Shown piece after piece: positions 8,028 to 16,118 of a stretch of 64,000 nucleotides of DNA (position 1 is its first letter; the number at the start of each line of letters is the position of its first letter). A model generated the notes under the pieces. The model was not told the origin of the DNA. It saw only the letters and a program-made list of their open reading frames with translations, and searched no databases. The stretch spans positions 1-64,000 of IMG/VR virus record IMGVR_UViG_3300028920_000071. One strand, given 5' to 3'. This stretch comes from a virus. The translations under genes and the position numbers were made by a program.

Positions 8028-8810
8028 ATGGGTAATTTTCTAGAATACTTGGATGATTTTGATAAAAATATGGAACAAAAAATAATCCGAGAACAAGCTG
8101 AAATACAAAAACCAAGTAAAAAGAAAGTTAAAAAGAAATTTGTAATTAAAAAGAAAAGATATGTTAACGAAAACAATGACTTAGACGTTAACAAAGCAAC
8201 TAGTATATTACAAAATTTCATGAAAGAAAATACTGGTAAAGAATCACCAGAGAGTGTTAGTCAAGCTGTTAAAGTTTTACAAAGTTATATTGATGGTAAT
8301 ATTGATAAAATAGAAAAGAAAGAAACAATAACAGAAAATGAAGTTGATAGAGCAACTGCTATTTTAGATGGAATTGATGAAGCGGGTTCATCTGGTGGAA
8401 TGCCTTTATCAACAAGATTCTATGATGACTCTGGAAAAGTGGATAAATCTGTTAACAATCAAAGTATAACAGAAGCAGCTTCAGATTTATTGGGTGGAGA
8501 TAGTAGCGTTGAAATAGACGGTGTCGCTGATTTACCACCTGAATCAAGAATAAACACAACAGCAAGACCATTGATGGAAGTTCCGAAAATGGATGAAGAA
8601 ATGTTAAAACATGTTCCACCAGAAATGTTGCCACCAGAATATAAACAACATGTAAAACAACAGGAGAAGATAGAGAAAATAGCAGAGGAAAATAGTCAAA
8701 AGGAAATACCACCGGAAATTCAAAAGATGATGGACGATACTCGTAAGTTACAACAAATGTTTTCAAATGTAAATACCAGTCAAGTTCCATCCCAATTTTT
8801 AAATAATTAA
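8028..8810 (+). CDS. unknown virion-cluster protein with basic N-terminus
   Basis: This is 260 residues long with no family recognised. It starts M-G-N-F-L-E-Y-L-D-D-F, a distant version of the tagged starts seen elsewhere, but with Asp in place of the Glu expected at a protease site. A lysine-rich patch (about 30-46) could bind nucleic acid. The C-terminal third is rich in Pro, Met and Gln with helical character. The GGAGG site is well placed. It lies between an acidic protein and a decoration-like protein, so a structural or accessory virion role is plausible. Confidence 0.6.
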   Translation: MGNFLEYLDDFDKNMEQKIIREQAEIQKPSKKKVKKKFVIKKKRYVNENNDLDVNKATSILQNFMKENTGKESPESVSQAVKVLQSYIDGNIDKIEKKETITENEVDRATAILDGIDEAGSSGGMPLSTRFYDDSGKVDKSVNNQSITEAASDLLGGDSSVEIDGVADLPPESRINTTARPLMEVPKMDEEMLKHVPPEMLPPEYKQHVKQQEKIEKIAEENSQKEIPPEIQKMMDDTRKLQQMFSNVNTSQVPSQFLNN

Positions 8811-8825
8811 GTAGGAGAAAAAAAT

Positions 8826-9257
8826 ATGCCAAACATTGTTACAAACCTAGCAAAAGAAACAATGATTTCAGCTGTTAGTGGATCTGATTTGAAGATTGCA
8901 TTATTAGACAATATTGTACTTTCAGCAGAAGATACTATAAAAGATATTGGAAGCTGGACGGTTTTGTCTGCAAATGAAATATCTGGAACTAATTATAAAG
9001 CTGGTGGAGTATCACTATCTGGAGTATCAGCATATTCAAGTGATGTTGATAACAGAGCCTATTTTAACGGAAATAGTGTTAACTGGACTAACGCAACTAT
9101 TTCTGCATATGGGTTTTCATTATATAGGAGTACAAGCAATTTAGTTATTAATATTGTTCAATTTAATGGAGTATCAGAAGGTAATCCTAAAATATCAACT
9201 AATGGAACTTTTAGTATGGCATGGGATAGCAACAAAATACTACAAATGATTGGGTAA
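8826..9257 (+). CDS. small phage structural (decoration-like) protein
   Basis: This 143-residue, beta-rich protein has a pattern common in phage structural proteins of about this size: an N-terminal helix, then K-I-A-L-L-D, a Gly-rich Y-K-A-G-G-V, F-N-G-N-S-V-N-W, and a final N-G-T-F-S-M-A-W-D. Such proteins are often annotated as head-decoration or fibre-associated, but their exact position in the virion is generally not known. It directly precedes the giant Ser-rich protein, suggesting that the two work at the same surface site. The AGGAG site fits the chosen start. Confidence 0.55.
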   Translation: MPNIVTNLAKETMISAVSGSDLKIALLDNIVLSAEDTIKDIGSWTVLSANEISGTNYKAGGVSLSGVSAYSSDVDNRAYFNGNSVNWTNATISAYGFSLYRSTSNLVINIVQFNGVSEGNPKISTNGTFSMAWDSNKILQMIG

Positions 9258-9271
9258 ACTAAAGGTAAATA

Positions 9272-12200
9272 ATGTCTTACAAAGACGCTGCATATTACAA
9301 TGGTTCTAATGATTTTTTCAGGAACGTAGGGGCATATGGTACTGATTCAAAACAATGGACAGTATCACTATGGTTCAAGCGTGATGGTAATACAGGTGTA
9401 GATAATAGACTGTTAGGTAATAATGCACGAGCAACAATAAAGTTAGATTCCACAGATAAAATAGAGGTTCTTGGTAGAAGTTCAGACGGAACTTTAATTC
9501 TTCAGTTATTGACTTCTGCTACATATACCGATTCTGATTGGCATCATTTTATGATGTCTGTTGATATGTCTGATACAAACAAAAGGCATATGTATGTTGA
9601 CGGTGAAGAACAGTTGAACGCTCCAACTTTTACTGATGACACAATTGATCTTGCATATCTGAATTACTATGTTGGAACAACTCCAGCACAAACTGATGAT
9701 TTCAAAGGATATTTATCAGAAGTTTGGGATGGTCATGGAATATACGTTGACCTATCTCAAGAATCTAATAGAGATTTATTTTATAATGGTGGTAAAGCTC
9801 CAATTTCTGCTGGTGAAGGATTATCAACACCTCTTGTTTATTTTGAGTGGAATGGTACTGATAATAATGGAACTGGAGCAAATTTAACATCTGGTGGACC
9901 TCCAACACTATCTGCTGGTGGAGGACCCGAAGAAGAAGATGCAGAATCAAGTTCCTCATCAGAAAGTTCTAGTTCAGAATCAAGTTCCTCATCAGAAAGT
10001 TCTAGTTCAGAATCAAGCAGTTCAGAGTCTTCAGAAAGTTCTAGTTCTGAATCAAGTTCTAGTTCTGGAGAACCAGAACCATATCCAGATTGGGATTATA
10101 CAGCAACAATAGCTTTTGATACATCATCAACTGGTGCAAACATATCAGCTGATGTTGGACCTTTTCCTGTTCTTATTCGATTAACAAGTGCCAATGCCGA
10201 CTTTGTATTTAGTGCAACACAAGAAGATGGAGCAGATTTAAGATTTGCTACAACCGAAGGTACAGAGTTAAACCTTGAAATTGAACATTATTCAAGTTCT
10301 GCTTCAACTGGAATTGTTTGGGTAAGAGTACCAACGGTTAGTGGTAATTCTACCACACAGAATATTAAAATGTATTATGGAAATAGTGCTTGTTCGACCT
10401 CATCAGATGGGCCTTCAACCTTTAGAGCGGAAGATGGATTTGTAAGAGTCTTCCACATGAACGATAATGCCAATAATACGAATGTTGCTGATTCTGTAAG
10501 CGGTGGACCTAATGATGCTACCATGAATGAAGATACCAACTTACATGATGTGACTGGTCATATTTATGGTGCTTTGGAGTTCGATGGCGTTGATGATAAA
10601 ATTAACTGTGGTAGTAGTGCCGATATTGATGATATGGCTAATGTTCAATGGTCATCTTGGGTATACATGCGTTCAGATGGATTGGCTGGTGGTAGAATAT
10701 TGGACAAAGCTGGTGCAGCTACTTCAGGTCCAGCATGGGCATCATTATTTACACCTTCAAATGGTGGACTTAGACTATATGCTCCCTGTGATACAGGCAA
10801 TGTTGAAAGATTTTCTACTGATGCAGGAACACCAGCATTTAATGTTTGGTCTCTTATTACTGTAACATGGACAAGAAGTGATCAGTTTTCTGGTATACAT
10901 TTATATACTAGTGCTGTAGAGGTATCATATGGTACAGAAACAAATGGTTCTGGTGGAGTTGCTACTGATGCTGGTAACAATTTATGTATTGGAAATAATG
11001 ATGGAGGATCAAGAACATGGGATGGATACATTGATGAAGTAAGAATTGAATCAAGTCTCCGTTCAGACTCTTGGAGAAAGTTATGTTATGAAAACCAAAA
11101 GACGGATGATACATTAATAGCATCAATAACACAAGATGAAGAAGATGAATCTTCAAGTTCTGAATCAAGTAGTTCAAGTGAGTCTAGTTCAAGTTCAGAA
11201 TCAAGCTCATCATCCGAGAGTTCATCATCAGAGTCAAGTTCTTCTAGTGAGTCTAGTTCAAGTTCGGAATCAAGTAGTTCAAGTGAGTCTAGTTCTTCTG
11301 AGTCAAGCAGTTCTAGTGAATCAAGCTCATCATCCGAGAGTTCATCATCAGAGTCAAGTTCTTCTAGTGAGTCTAGTTCTAGTGAGTCAAGCAGTAGTTC
11401 AGAATCAAGTTCTAGTTCTGAGTCGTCAAGTTCAGAATCAAGTTCTAGTTCTGAGTCGTCAAGTTCAGAATCAAGTAGCTCTTCAGAATCAAGTTCTAGT
11501 TCTGAGTCATCAAGTTCAGAATCAAGCAGTAGTTCTGAATCAAGTTCTAGTGAGTCAAGTAGTAGTTCAGAATCAAGTTCATCATCAGAGTCATCTAGTT
11601 CATCTGAATCAAGTTCTAGTTCTGAAAGTTCAAGTTCAGAATCAAGTTCATCATCAGAGTCATCTAGTTCATCTGAATCAAGTTCTAGTTCTGAATCAAG
11701 TTTATCTAGTGAGTCAAGTACAAGTGAATCTAGTTCATCATCAGAATCTAGTTCATCTAGTGAGTCAAGTTCAAGTGAGTCTAGTTCATCTGAATCAAGT
11801 TCTAGTGAATCTAGCTCATCATCCGAGAGTTCATCATCAGAGTCAAGCTCATCATCAGAGTCTAGTTCATCTGAATCAAGTTCTAGTGAATCTAGCTCAT
11901 CATCCGAGAGTTCATCATCAGAGTCAAGTTCTTCTAGTGAGTCTAGTTCAAGTGAATCAAGCAGTAGTTCTGAATCAAGTTCTAGTAGTGAGTCAAGCAG
12001 TAGTTCTGAAAGTTCAAGTTCAGAATCAAGTAGCTCTTCTGAGTCAAGCTCATCATCAGAGTCTAGTTCAAGTGAATCAAGTAGTAGTTCTGAAAGTTCA
12101 AGTTCAGAATCTAGTTCATCTAGTGAATCAAGTTCAAGTAGTGAGTCAAGTTCATCTAGTGAGTCAAGTTCAAGTAGCGAATCAAGTAGTTCAAGTGAAT

Positions 12201-12361
12201 CAAGTAGTAGTTCTGAAAGTTCAAGTTCAGAATCTAGTTCATCTAGTGAATCAAGTTCAAGTAGTGAATCAAGTTCATCTAGTGAGTCAAGCAGTTCAGA
12301 GGAACCTGAACATACTGTAGGTAGAGGAATGTATAGAGGAATTGGGAGAGGAATATTATAA
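9272..12361 (+). CDS. giant Ser-rich-repeat adhesin-like protein with LamG and DUF2341 domains
   Basis: This is 1029 residues long. Residues 1-215 look like a LamG/concanavalin-A-type lectin domain (WTVSLWFKRDG, then W-H-H-F near 91-94). A first Ser/Glu linker spans about 225-266. Residues 268-625 read as DUF2341 (WDYTATIAFDTS, D-L-R-F, M-Y-Y-G-N) plus a second LamG domain. Residues 626-1010 are almost only Ser with regularly spaced Glu. The protein ends in a short Gly-Arg tail (VGRGMYRGIGRGIL). The layout suggests lectin heads on a flexible stalk that binds glycans, presumably exposed on the virion. In T4 the region upstream of neck genes encodes whiskers (wac), so a head or neck appendage is a reasonable inference. 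Confidence 0.75.
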   Translation: MSYKDAAYYNGSNDFFRNVGAYGTDSKQWTVSLWFKRDGNTGVDNRLLGNNARATIKLDSTDKIEVLGRSSDGTLILQLLTSATYTDSDWHHFMMSVDMSDTNKRHMYVDGEEQLNAPTFTDDTIDLAYLNYYVGTTPAQTDDFKGYLSEVWDGHGIYVDLSQESNRDLFYNGGKAPISAGEGLSTPLVYFEWNGTDNNGTGANLTSGGPPTLSAGGGPEEEDAESSSSSESSSSESSSSSESSSSESSSSESSESSSSESSSSSGEPEPYPDWDYTATIAFDTSSTGANISADVGPFPVLIRLTSANADFVFSATQEDGADLRFATTEGTELNLEIEHYSSSASTGIVWVRVPTVSGNSTTQNIKMYYGNSACSTSSDGPSTFRAEDGFVRVFHMNDNANNTNVADSVSGGPNDATMNEDTNLHDVTGHIYGALEFDGVDDKINCGSSADIDDMANVQWSSWVYMRSDGLAGGRILDKAGAATSGPAWASLFTPSNGGLRLYAPCDTGNVERFSTDAGTPAFNVWSLITVTWTRSDQFSGIHLYTSAVEVSYGTETNGSGGVATDAGNNLCIGNNDGGSRTWDGYIDEVRIESSLRSDSWRKLCYENQKTDDTLIASITQDEEDESSSSESSSSSESSSSSESSSSSESSSSESSSSSESSSSSESSSSSESSSSESSSSSESSSSSESSSSESSSSSESSSSESSSSSESSSSSESSSSESSSSSESSSSESSSSSESSSSSESSSSESSSSSESSSSESSSSSESSSSSESSSSSESSSSSESSSSESSSSSESSSSSESSSSSESSLSSESSTSESSSSSESSSSSESSSSESSSSESSSSESSSSSESSSSESSSSSESSSSESSSSESSSSSESSSSESSSSSESSSSESSSSSESSSSSESSSSSESSSSESSSSSESSSSSESSSSESSSSSESSSSESSSSSESSSSSESSSSSESSSSSESSSSSESSSSSESSSSESSSSSESSSSSESSSSSESSSSEEPEHTVGRGMYRGIGRGIL
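9944..10068 (+). repeat. short Ser-Glu coding repeat
   Basis: This is degenerate DNA built of TCA/AGT serine codons interrupted by GAA or GAG, encoding units such as SSSSES. It separates the lectin-like head from the DUF2341 region of the same gene. Near-identical 20-30 base blocks recur within it, so it can expand or contract by recombination. Confidence 0.8.
11148..12303 (+). repeat. long Ser-Glu coding repeat (about 1.15 kb)
   Basis: This stretch of about 385 codons encodes Ser runs of mostly four or five residues broken by single Glu. Codons alternate among AGT, TCA, TCT and AGC, so the DNA is not a simple tandem repeat even though the protein is. Length variation between isolates is likely. 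The opposite strand is open over the whole repeat for trivial compositional reasons. Confidence 0.85.
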
Positions 12362-12396
12362 AATATAGGTAATTTAAAATACATTTAGTTGAATAT

Positions 12397-12404
12397 TATA
12401 AATA
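12397..12404 (+). promoter_or_regulatory. T4-type late promoter box TATAAATA
   Basis: An exact TATAAATA lies 52 bases before the start at 12449, in the short gap after the Ser-rich gene. T4 late promoters consist of just this element, recognised by gp55, whose homologue is encoded in this window. Confidence 0.6.
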
Positions 12405-12448
12405 TAATTAGGTAAATAATATAATATTGTATAAAGGGAAATTAAAAC

Positions 12449-13006
12449 ATGGAACTATTTCGTAAGAAAAATCAAGCAACTACATTAGTTTTTCCATTAT
12501 TATCAGCTAGTTCAGATGGATATTATACACAATCAACATGGGCAGGAATGACAAATCAGTTAATATCAGCTTATTCATGGAGTGATTCTGTAACATTACC
12601 AAACTCAACTACAATTAGTGGAACACCACAACAACTAGGATCAACAGGAGAATGGAGCCTCTCGGCAACAGCTAGTGAAATGAATCCTAACTCTGGTAAT
12701 GATGACTATATGGTTATTAAGTTGAATGCTGATGAAATCAAGGAACAAACAATATTAGTTATACTTTCAGATTATTCTATACAAGAATCTATAACAGTTA
12801 GTAATATAACATCCGCCGCCGTTCAAGATATTCTTTCTGGAACTGTAGATACAAAAACATTATCAGACATATTTACAATTCTCCTTGCCGATGCTGTTGG
12901 TAATGTTAATAGAGTTAATCAAGTATTTACATATTATAAACAGGATGGAACAACTGTTGCATTCCAAAACACTTCTACAAGTCTTACAAGAAGAAGGACT
13001 GACTAA
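12449..13006 (+). CDS. unknown structural protein upstream of gp14
   Basis: This 185-residue, Ser/Thr-rich, beta-predicted protein contains a middle segment (VLILSDYSIQESITV-like) of alternating hydrophobics and ends in a basic RRRTD. No family is recognised. Its stop overlaps the gp14 start (TAATG), so it is coupled to a neck gene and probably structural. A late box precedes it. A neck- or appendage-connecting role is only an inference from position. Confidence 0.55.
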   Translation: MELFRKKNQATTLVFPLLSASSDGYYTQSTWAGMTNQLISAYSWSDSVTLPNSTTISGTPQQLGSTGEWSLSATASEMNPNSGNDDYMVIKLNADEIKEQTILVILSDYSIQESITVSNITSAAVQDILSGTVDTKTLSDIFTILLADAVGNVNRVNQVFTYYKQDGTTVAFQNTSTSLTRRRTD

Positions 13007-13788
13007 TGGCAGAAGTAATTACAAATGCTGACTATATTAGTATATTTACAAATGGTTGGTTCGAAATTCAAGAACAAATACCAGCACCTACTAGTACGTC
13101 CGGTTACTATAGAGAATATAGTGATATGCCATCTTGGATTACAAAATGCACAGGGCCTAGATATAATAATGAAAGAGAACTATATGACTTAATGATAACT
13201 GAAGTCTATAACCAGAGAGGTGTTTGTGTTACATATTATGCTGTAACTTATGACCAAAACTATGATAGAATATGGGGCGAAGATAACGATAGAAGATTTT
13301 CAAGAAAATTTGATATTATGGTTTTCTATATGTTGCCAAGAGAAGAAAAGTTGTGGACTAAATTTGGTATAGATGGTATGGATCAATTTAGTATGTATGC
13401 TTCTAAAAGACATTTTAGAACAGCATCTCAATACGACTGGGAAGGTGTTTCAGCTTCAGCCCACGATGCATATATACCAAAAATTGGTGATATAATAATG
13501 GCAGACTATAATCAATTTATTTATGAAGTAGTTGAAGTTAAAGAAGAAATAGGAATGTATTTGCTGTCTAAACAACATGTATGGGAGTTAATAGTGAAAC
13601 CATTCAGAGACGAAAAAATCGAAGTTCCAGCAGAACTCTCTGGAACTATGCCAGAAATGGAAAGCCAGGTTAATAGAAAATCAGACAGATTCGATACAAA
13701 TTCAAATGTCGATACAAGAAAAGTTCCAATAAAATATCAACCACCATCAAATGAGAAACCAAGTAATAACCCTTGGGCAAATTGGTGA
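13006..13788 (+). CDS. 14: neck protein gp14
   Basis: This is 260 residues, the same size as T4 gp14. The central block QRGVCVTYYAVTYDQNYDRI, WGEDNDRRFSRKFDIMVFYM and then I-P-K-I-G-D-I-I follows the T4 gp14 pattern (Q-M-R-G-V-E-C-Y-Y-V-P-R, F-G-E-D, F-T-K-A, E-G-D-L-I-Y). gp13 and gp14 form the neck that closes the packaged head and accepts the tail. Here gp14 lies upstream of the portal gene, about 10 kb from gp13, unlike the adjacent pair in T4. Confidence 0.82.
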   Translation: MAEVITNADYISIFTNGWFEIQEQIPAPTSTSGYYREYSDMPSWITKCTGPRYNNERELYDLMITEVYNQRGVCVTYYAVTYDQNYDRIWGEDNDRRFSRKFDIMVFYMLPREEKLWTKFGIDGMDQFSMYASKRHFRTASQYDWEGVSASAHDAYIPKIGDIIMADYNQFIYEVVEVKEEIGMYLLSKQHVWELIVKPFRDEKIEVPAELSGTMPEMESQVNRKSDRFDTNSNVDTRKVPIKYQPPSNEKPSNNPWANW

Positions 13789-13863
13789 AAAAAACCTTGA
13801 ATAAAATGATATAATAGTCGGAAAAATAGAAATAACTATTTAAATTAGTTAAAGGAGAATAAA

Positions 13864-14061
13864 ATGAAAATAACAGGCGCAACAATTTTAGATAATAATG
13901 GTAACACGGTGGAAACTGGTGCTACTATTACATCTATAGAAATTAACGGAAGCACAGTCTATATTTCTTATGTAGATGGTTCAAACAATCTTAAAGCATC
14001 TAAAGCATATTTGACTTCAGCGGGTGTTACATTAGCAACAGGTTGTACAGTAGTTTCATAA
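13864..14061 (+). CDS. small unknown beta-rich protein
   Basis: This is 65 residues long, preceded by AAAGGAG at ideal spacing. It is rich in Thr, Val, Ile and Gly with strand-like alternation (ITSIEINGSTVYISYVDG). No family is recognised; it could be a small structural or decoration subunit. It is tightly packed against the next start, with one base between them. Confidence 0.55.
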   Translation: MKITGATILDNNGNTVETGATITSIEINGSTVYISYVDGSNNLKASKAYLTSAGVTLATGCTVVS

Positions 14062-14062
14062 T

Positions 14063-14482
14063 ATGGCAAGTCTTGAGCATAAAAGAAATGTAGATACCAT
14101 TCTACTTTATATGCTTATTAAGAAATTAGTTCTTCCAATTGTAAGAACAAAAGCTTATAAGCTTAAGCTAGTTAATGCCGCTGGTAAGATAATTAAAGAC
14201 CCTCAGACTAAAACTGAACTAGCAGCCTTAACGCCATTGGATAGGTTTGTCTTTAAACTTAAAAGATTATTGGGAGGTAGATTAGTAAACCTTCATAAGT
14301 TTTTATATACACAAACATTACATAATGATTTTTACAATAAACTAATCGTTAAAGGAACTGTAGAGCAACGCTCTGAAATAAGAAGAATTAAGAAAGACGT
14401 TAAAATGAAACTAGAAAATAATAATATAAATATAGATGATATACTACTGTTATTAGAAGACTACGGAGATAACGATGAATAA
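14063..14482 (+). CDS. conserved T4-like protein of unknown function
   Basis: This is 139 residues long. The N-terminal two-thirds (AYKLKLVNAAGKIIKDPQTK, then DRFVFKLKRLLGG) matches a pattern I associate with short conserved proteins in marine T4-like phages near head genes; the function is not known to me. The C-terminal 30 residues are acidic. Its end overlaps the next start by 8 bases. It probably takes part in head assembly, judging only by its neighbours. Confidence 0.55.
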   Translation: MASLEHKRNVDTILLYMLIKKLVLPIVRTKAYKLKLVNAAGKIIKDPQTKTELAALTPLDRFVFKLKRLLGGRLVNLHKFLYTQTLHNDFYNKLIVKGTVEQRSEIRRIKKDVKMKLENNNINIDDILLLLEDYGDNDE

Positions 14483-15296
14483 AGAAATTAGAGAATATTT
14501 AAATGATTCTTTGAAAGAACTTATAGAAGAAGAAGATGCTGAAGTTATTAGAAAAGGCGCAGCCGCTTATGATGCTGGTTTAGATGCCGAAAATAGAAAA
14601 TTACAAAAACTTAAAAGAGAAGTTGGTTTAATTAACAAAATGACTAAATCTGGACGAGCTAAAGTTAAAGAATTGGAATATCAACAAGCAAAAGTTAATA
14701 AAATGAAAGCTAAGTCACCAGAAGAAAAAGAAGCAGAAATGAGTAAGAAATTGGGATATTCGGCATCAATGAATGTCAAAGAAGATAATCAACCAACTGC
14801 AGGTATGTCATTAGATCCTTCATATCCATCAGTTCAAAGTCCTGGAGCAGCTAGAAATACATCAAATGCAATTAGTTATAGATTTGGATATAGACAAGGA
14901 CCCAGAAAACCATATGAAATAACAGAAGAAGATATAATGAATGCAAAAAGAATTGCAGAAGAACTAGGATATGATATTACAACTGAAGAAGCAAATGAAA
15001 TTATTAAAACAATATATGAAGAAAATTCTGGAATAGATCTTGAGCAATCAATTATAAACTATTTTGAAAAAAATGAAATGAGTACGGGTGGAATAACAAC
15101 TGCAAGTGTCGGAGGTCAGTTCGCTGCTAAACTTGGTGAGAAACCAAATTATGATACTCTGGGAAAATATAAACCCGATTCATCATATTTATTTAAAAGA
15201 ACTAGAGTTTCCAGTAAAAAGAAGAAAAAGAAGAAGAAGAAAAAGAAGAACGAATCTATAAATGTGAACAATTATATTGACAAACTATTTGAATAG
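14475..15296 (+). CDS. unknown protein with C-terminal poly-lysine tract
   Basis: This is 273 residues long. The N-terminal 80 residues are helical and charged (MNKEIREYLNDSLKELIEEED), with L-K-E and I-E-E motifs that could be protease sites. A disordered middle contains a Pro/Ser-rich segment, and a second helical region spans about 155-200. Near the end there is an almost pure lysine run (positions 15217-15250), after which the chain ends in a short amphipathic helix. Such a basic tract may bind DNA or membrane. The family is not recognised. It precedes an inserted endonuclease and then the portal gene. Confidence 0.6.
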   Translation: MNKEIREYLNDSLKELIEEEDAEVIRKGAAAYDAGLDAENRKLQKLKREVGLINKMTKSGRAKVKELEYQQAKVNKMKAKSPEEKEAEMSKKLGYSASMNVKEDNQPTAGMSLDPSYPSVQSPGAARNTSNAISYRFGYRQGPRKPYEITEEDIMNAKRIAEELGYDITTEEANEIIKTIYEENSGIDLEQSIINYFEKNEMSTGGITTASVGGQFAAKLGEKPNYDTLGKYKPDSSYLFKRTRVSSKKKKKKKKKKKNESINVNNYIDKLFE

Positions 15297-15305
15297 AGTT
15301 TTAAA

Positions 15306-16118
15306 ATGTTAATTTCAAATAAAGTTAAAATTAAACTTATAGGTAATATGAAATATTGGGAAAATAGAGGATATAAATTACCAAAATCTTTAGATAATTG
15401 GAATAGAATGACAGTTAAAAGAGGTTCTAGTATTTTAGTTGACGTAAACGATTTACCACCTAGATCATCAGTTTTAGTTGATAGAAAATGTGATAATTGT
15501 GGAAAAATAGATAAAGTTTATTGGTATGAATATAATGATATTAAGAATAATAGGACTAGAGATATTTGTACTAAATGTAGTAATATATTAAATCCCAAAA
15601 ATATTAAATATAATTTAGATGATATTAAAGAAATTTTTAAAAAAGAAGGATGTAAATTATTAAGTAATAAATATAAAAGAAATGATGAATTATTAAAATA
15701 TCGATGCTCGTGTGGTAATATATCTAAAATAAGATTGGCTAATTTTTTATTAGGTCAAAGGTGTGGGTGTGATAGGTCTAAAGGGGAAAAAGTAATTAAA
15801 AATTGGTTAATAAATAATAATATTAAATATATTTCACAAAAAAGATTTAATGATTGTAGAGATATAAGACCGTTATCTTTTGATTTTTATTTATCAAATT
15901 ATAATACTTGTATTGAATATGATGGCAAGCAACATTTTAAACCAGTTAGGTTTAATGGAATGAATTTAAAAGAAGCAAGATTACAATTTAACGAAACTGT
16001 TAAAAAAGATAAAATTAAGAATAATTATTGTAAATATAAAAATATTGATTTAATCAGAATACCATATTGGAATATAAATATAGTTGATAAATTACTTGAA
16101 AAGGAGATTAACAAATGA
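15306..16118 (+). CDS. EDxHD/Vsr-like homing endonuclease with zinc motifs
   Basis: This is 270 residues long. Cys pairs in the N-terminal half (C-D-N-C, C-T-K-C, C-S-C-G, C-G-C) suggest zinc-ribbon DNA-binding modules. The C-terminal part has FDFYLSNYNTCIEYDGKQHF, the signature of the Vsr-fold nuclease family that includes phage EDxHD homing enzymes. These cut a specific site in endonuclease-less relatives to spread the gene. Its last codons lie in the AAGGAG of the portal gene and its stop overlaps the portal ATG (ATGA), so it fits exactly in the spacer upstream of gp20. Its own ribosome binding site is weak (GAG). Confidence 0.78.
   Translation: MLISNKVKIKLIGNMKYWENRGYKLPKSLDNWNRMTVKRGSSILVDVNDLPPRSSVLVDRKCDNCGKIDKVYWYEYNDIKNNRTRDICTKCSNILNPKNIKYNLDDIKEIFKKEGCKLLSNKYKRNDELLKYRCSCGNISKIRLANFLLGQRCGCDRSKGEKVIKNWLINNNIKYISQKRFNDCRDIRPLSFDFYLSNYNTCIEYDGKQHFKPVRFNGMNLKEARLQFNETVKKDKIKNNYCKYKNIDLIRIPYWNINIVDKLLEKEINK

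Noticed and set aside
7720-8221. Minus- and plus-strand open frames overlapping the Glu-rich gene
   Set aside because: They are shadows of GAA/GAG-rich coding DNA with Leu/Phe- or Lys-only products and no start signals.
11086-12384. A 432-codon open frame on the minus strand (Leu-Asp-Ser-rich)
   Set aside because: It is the complement of the Ser-Glu repeat, open only because of repeat composition; no ribosome binding site, and it lies wholly opposite a clear gene.
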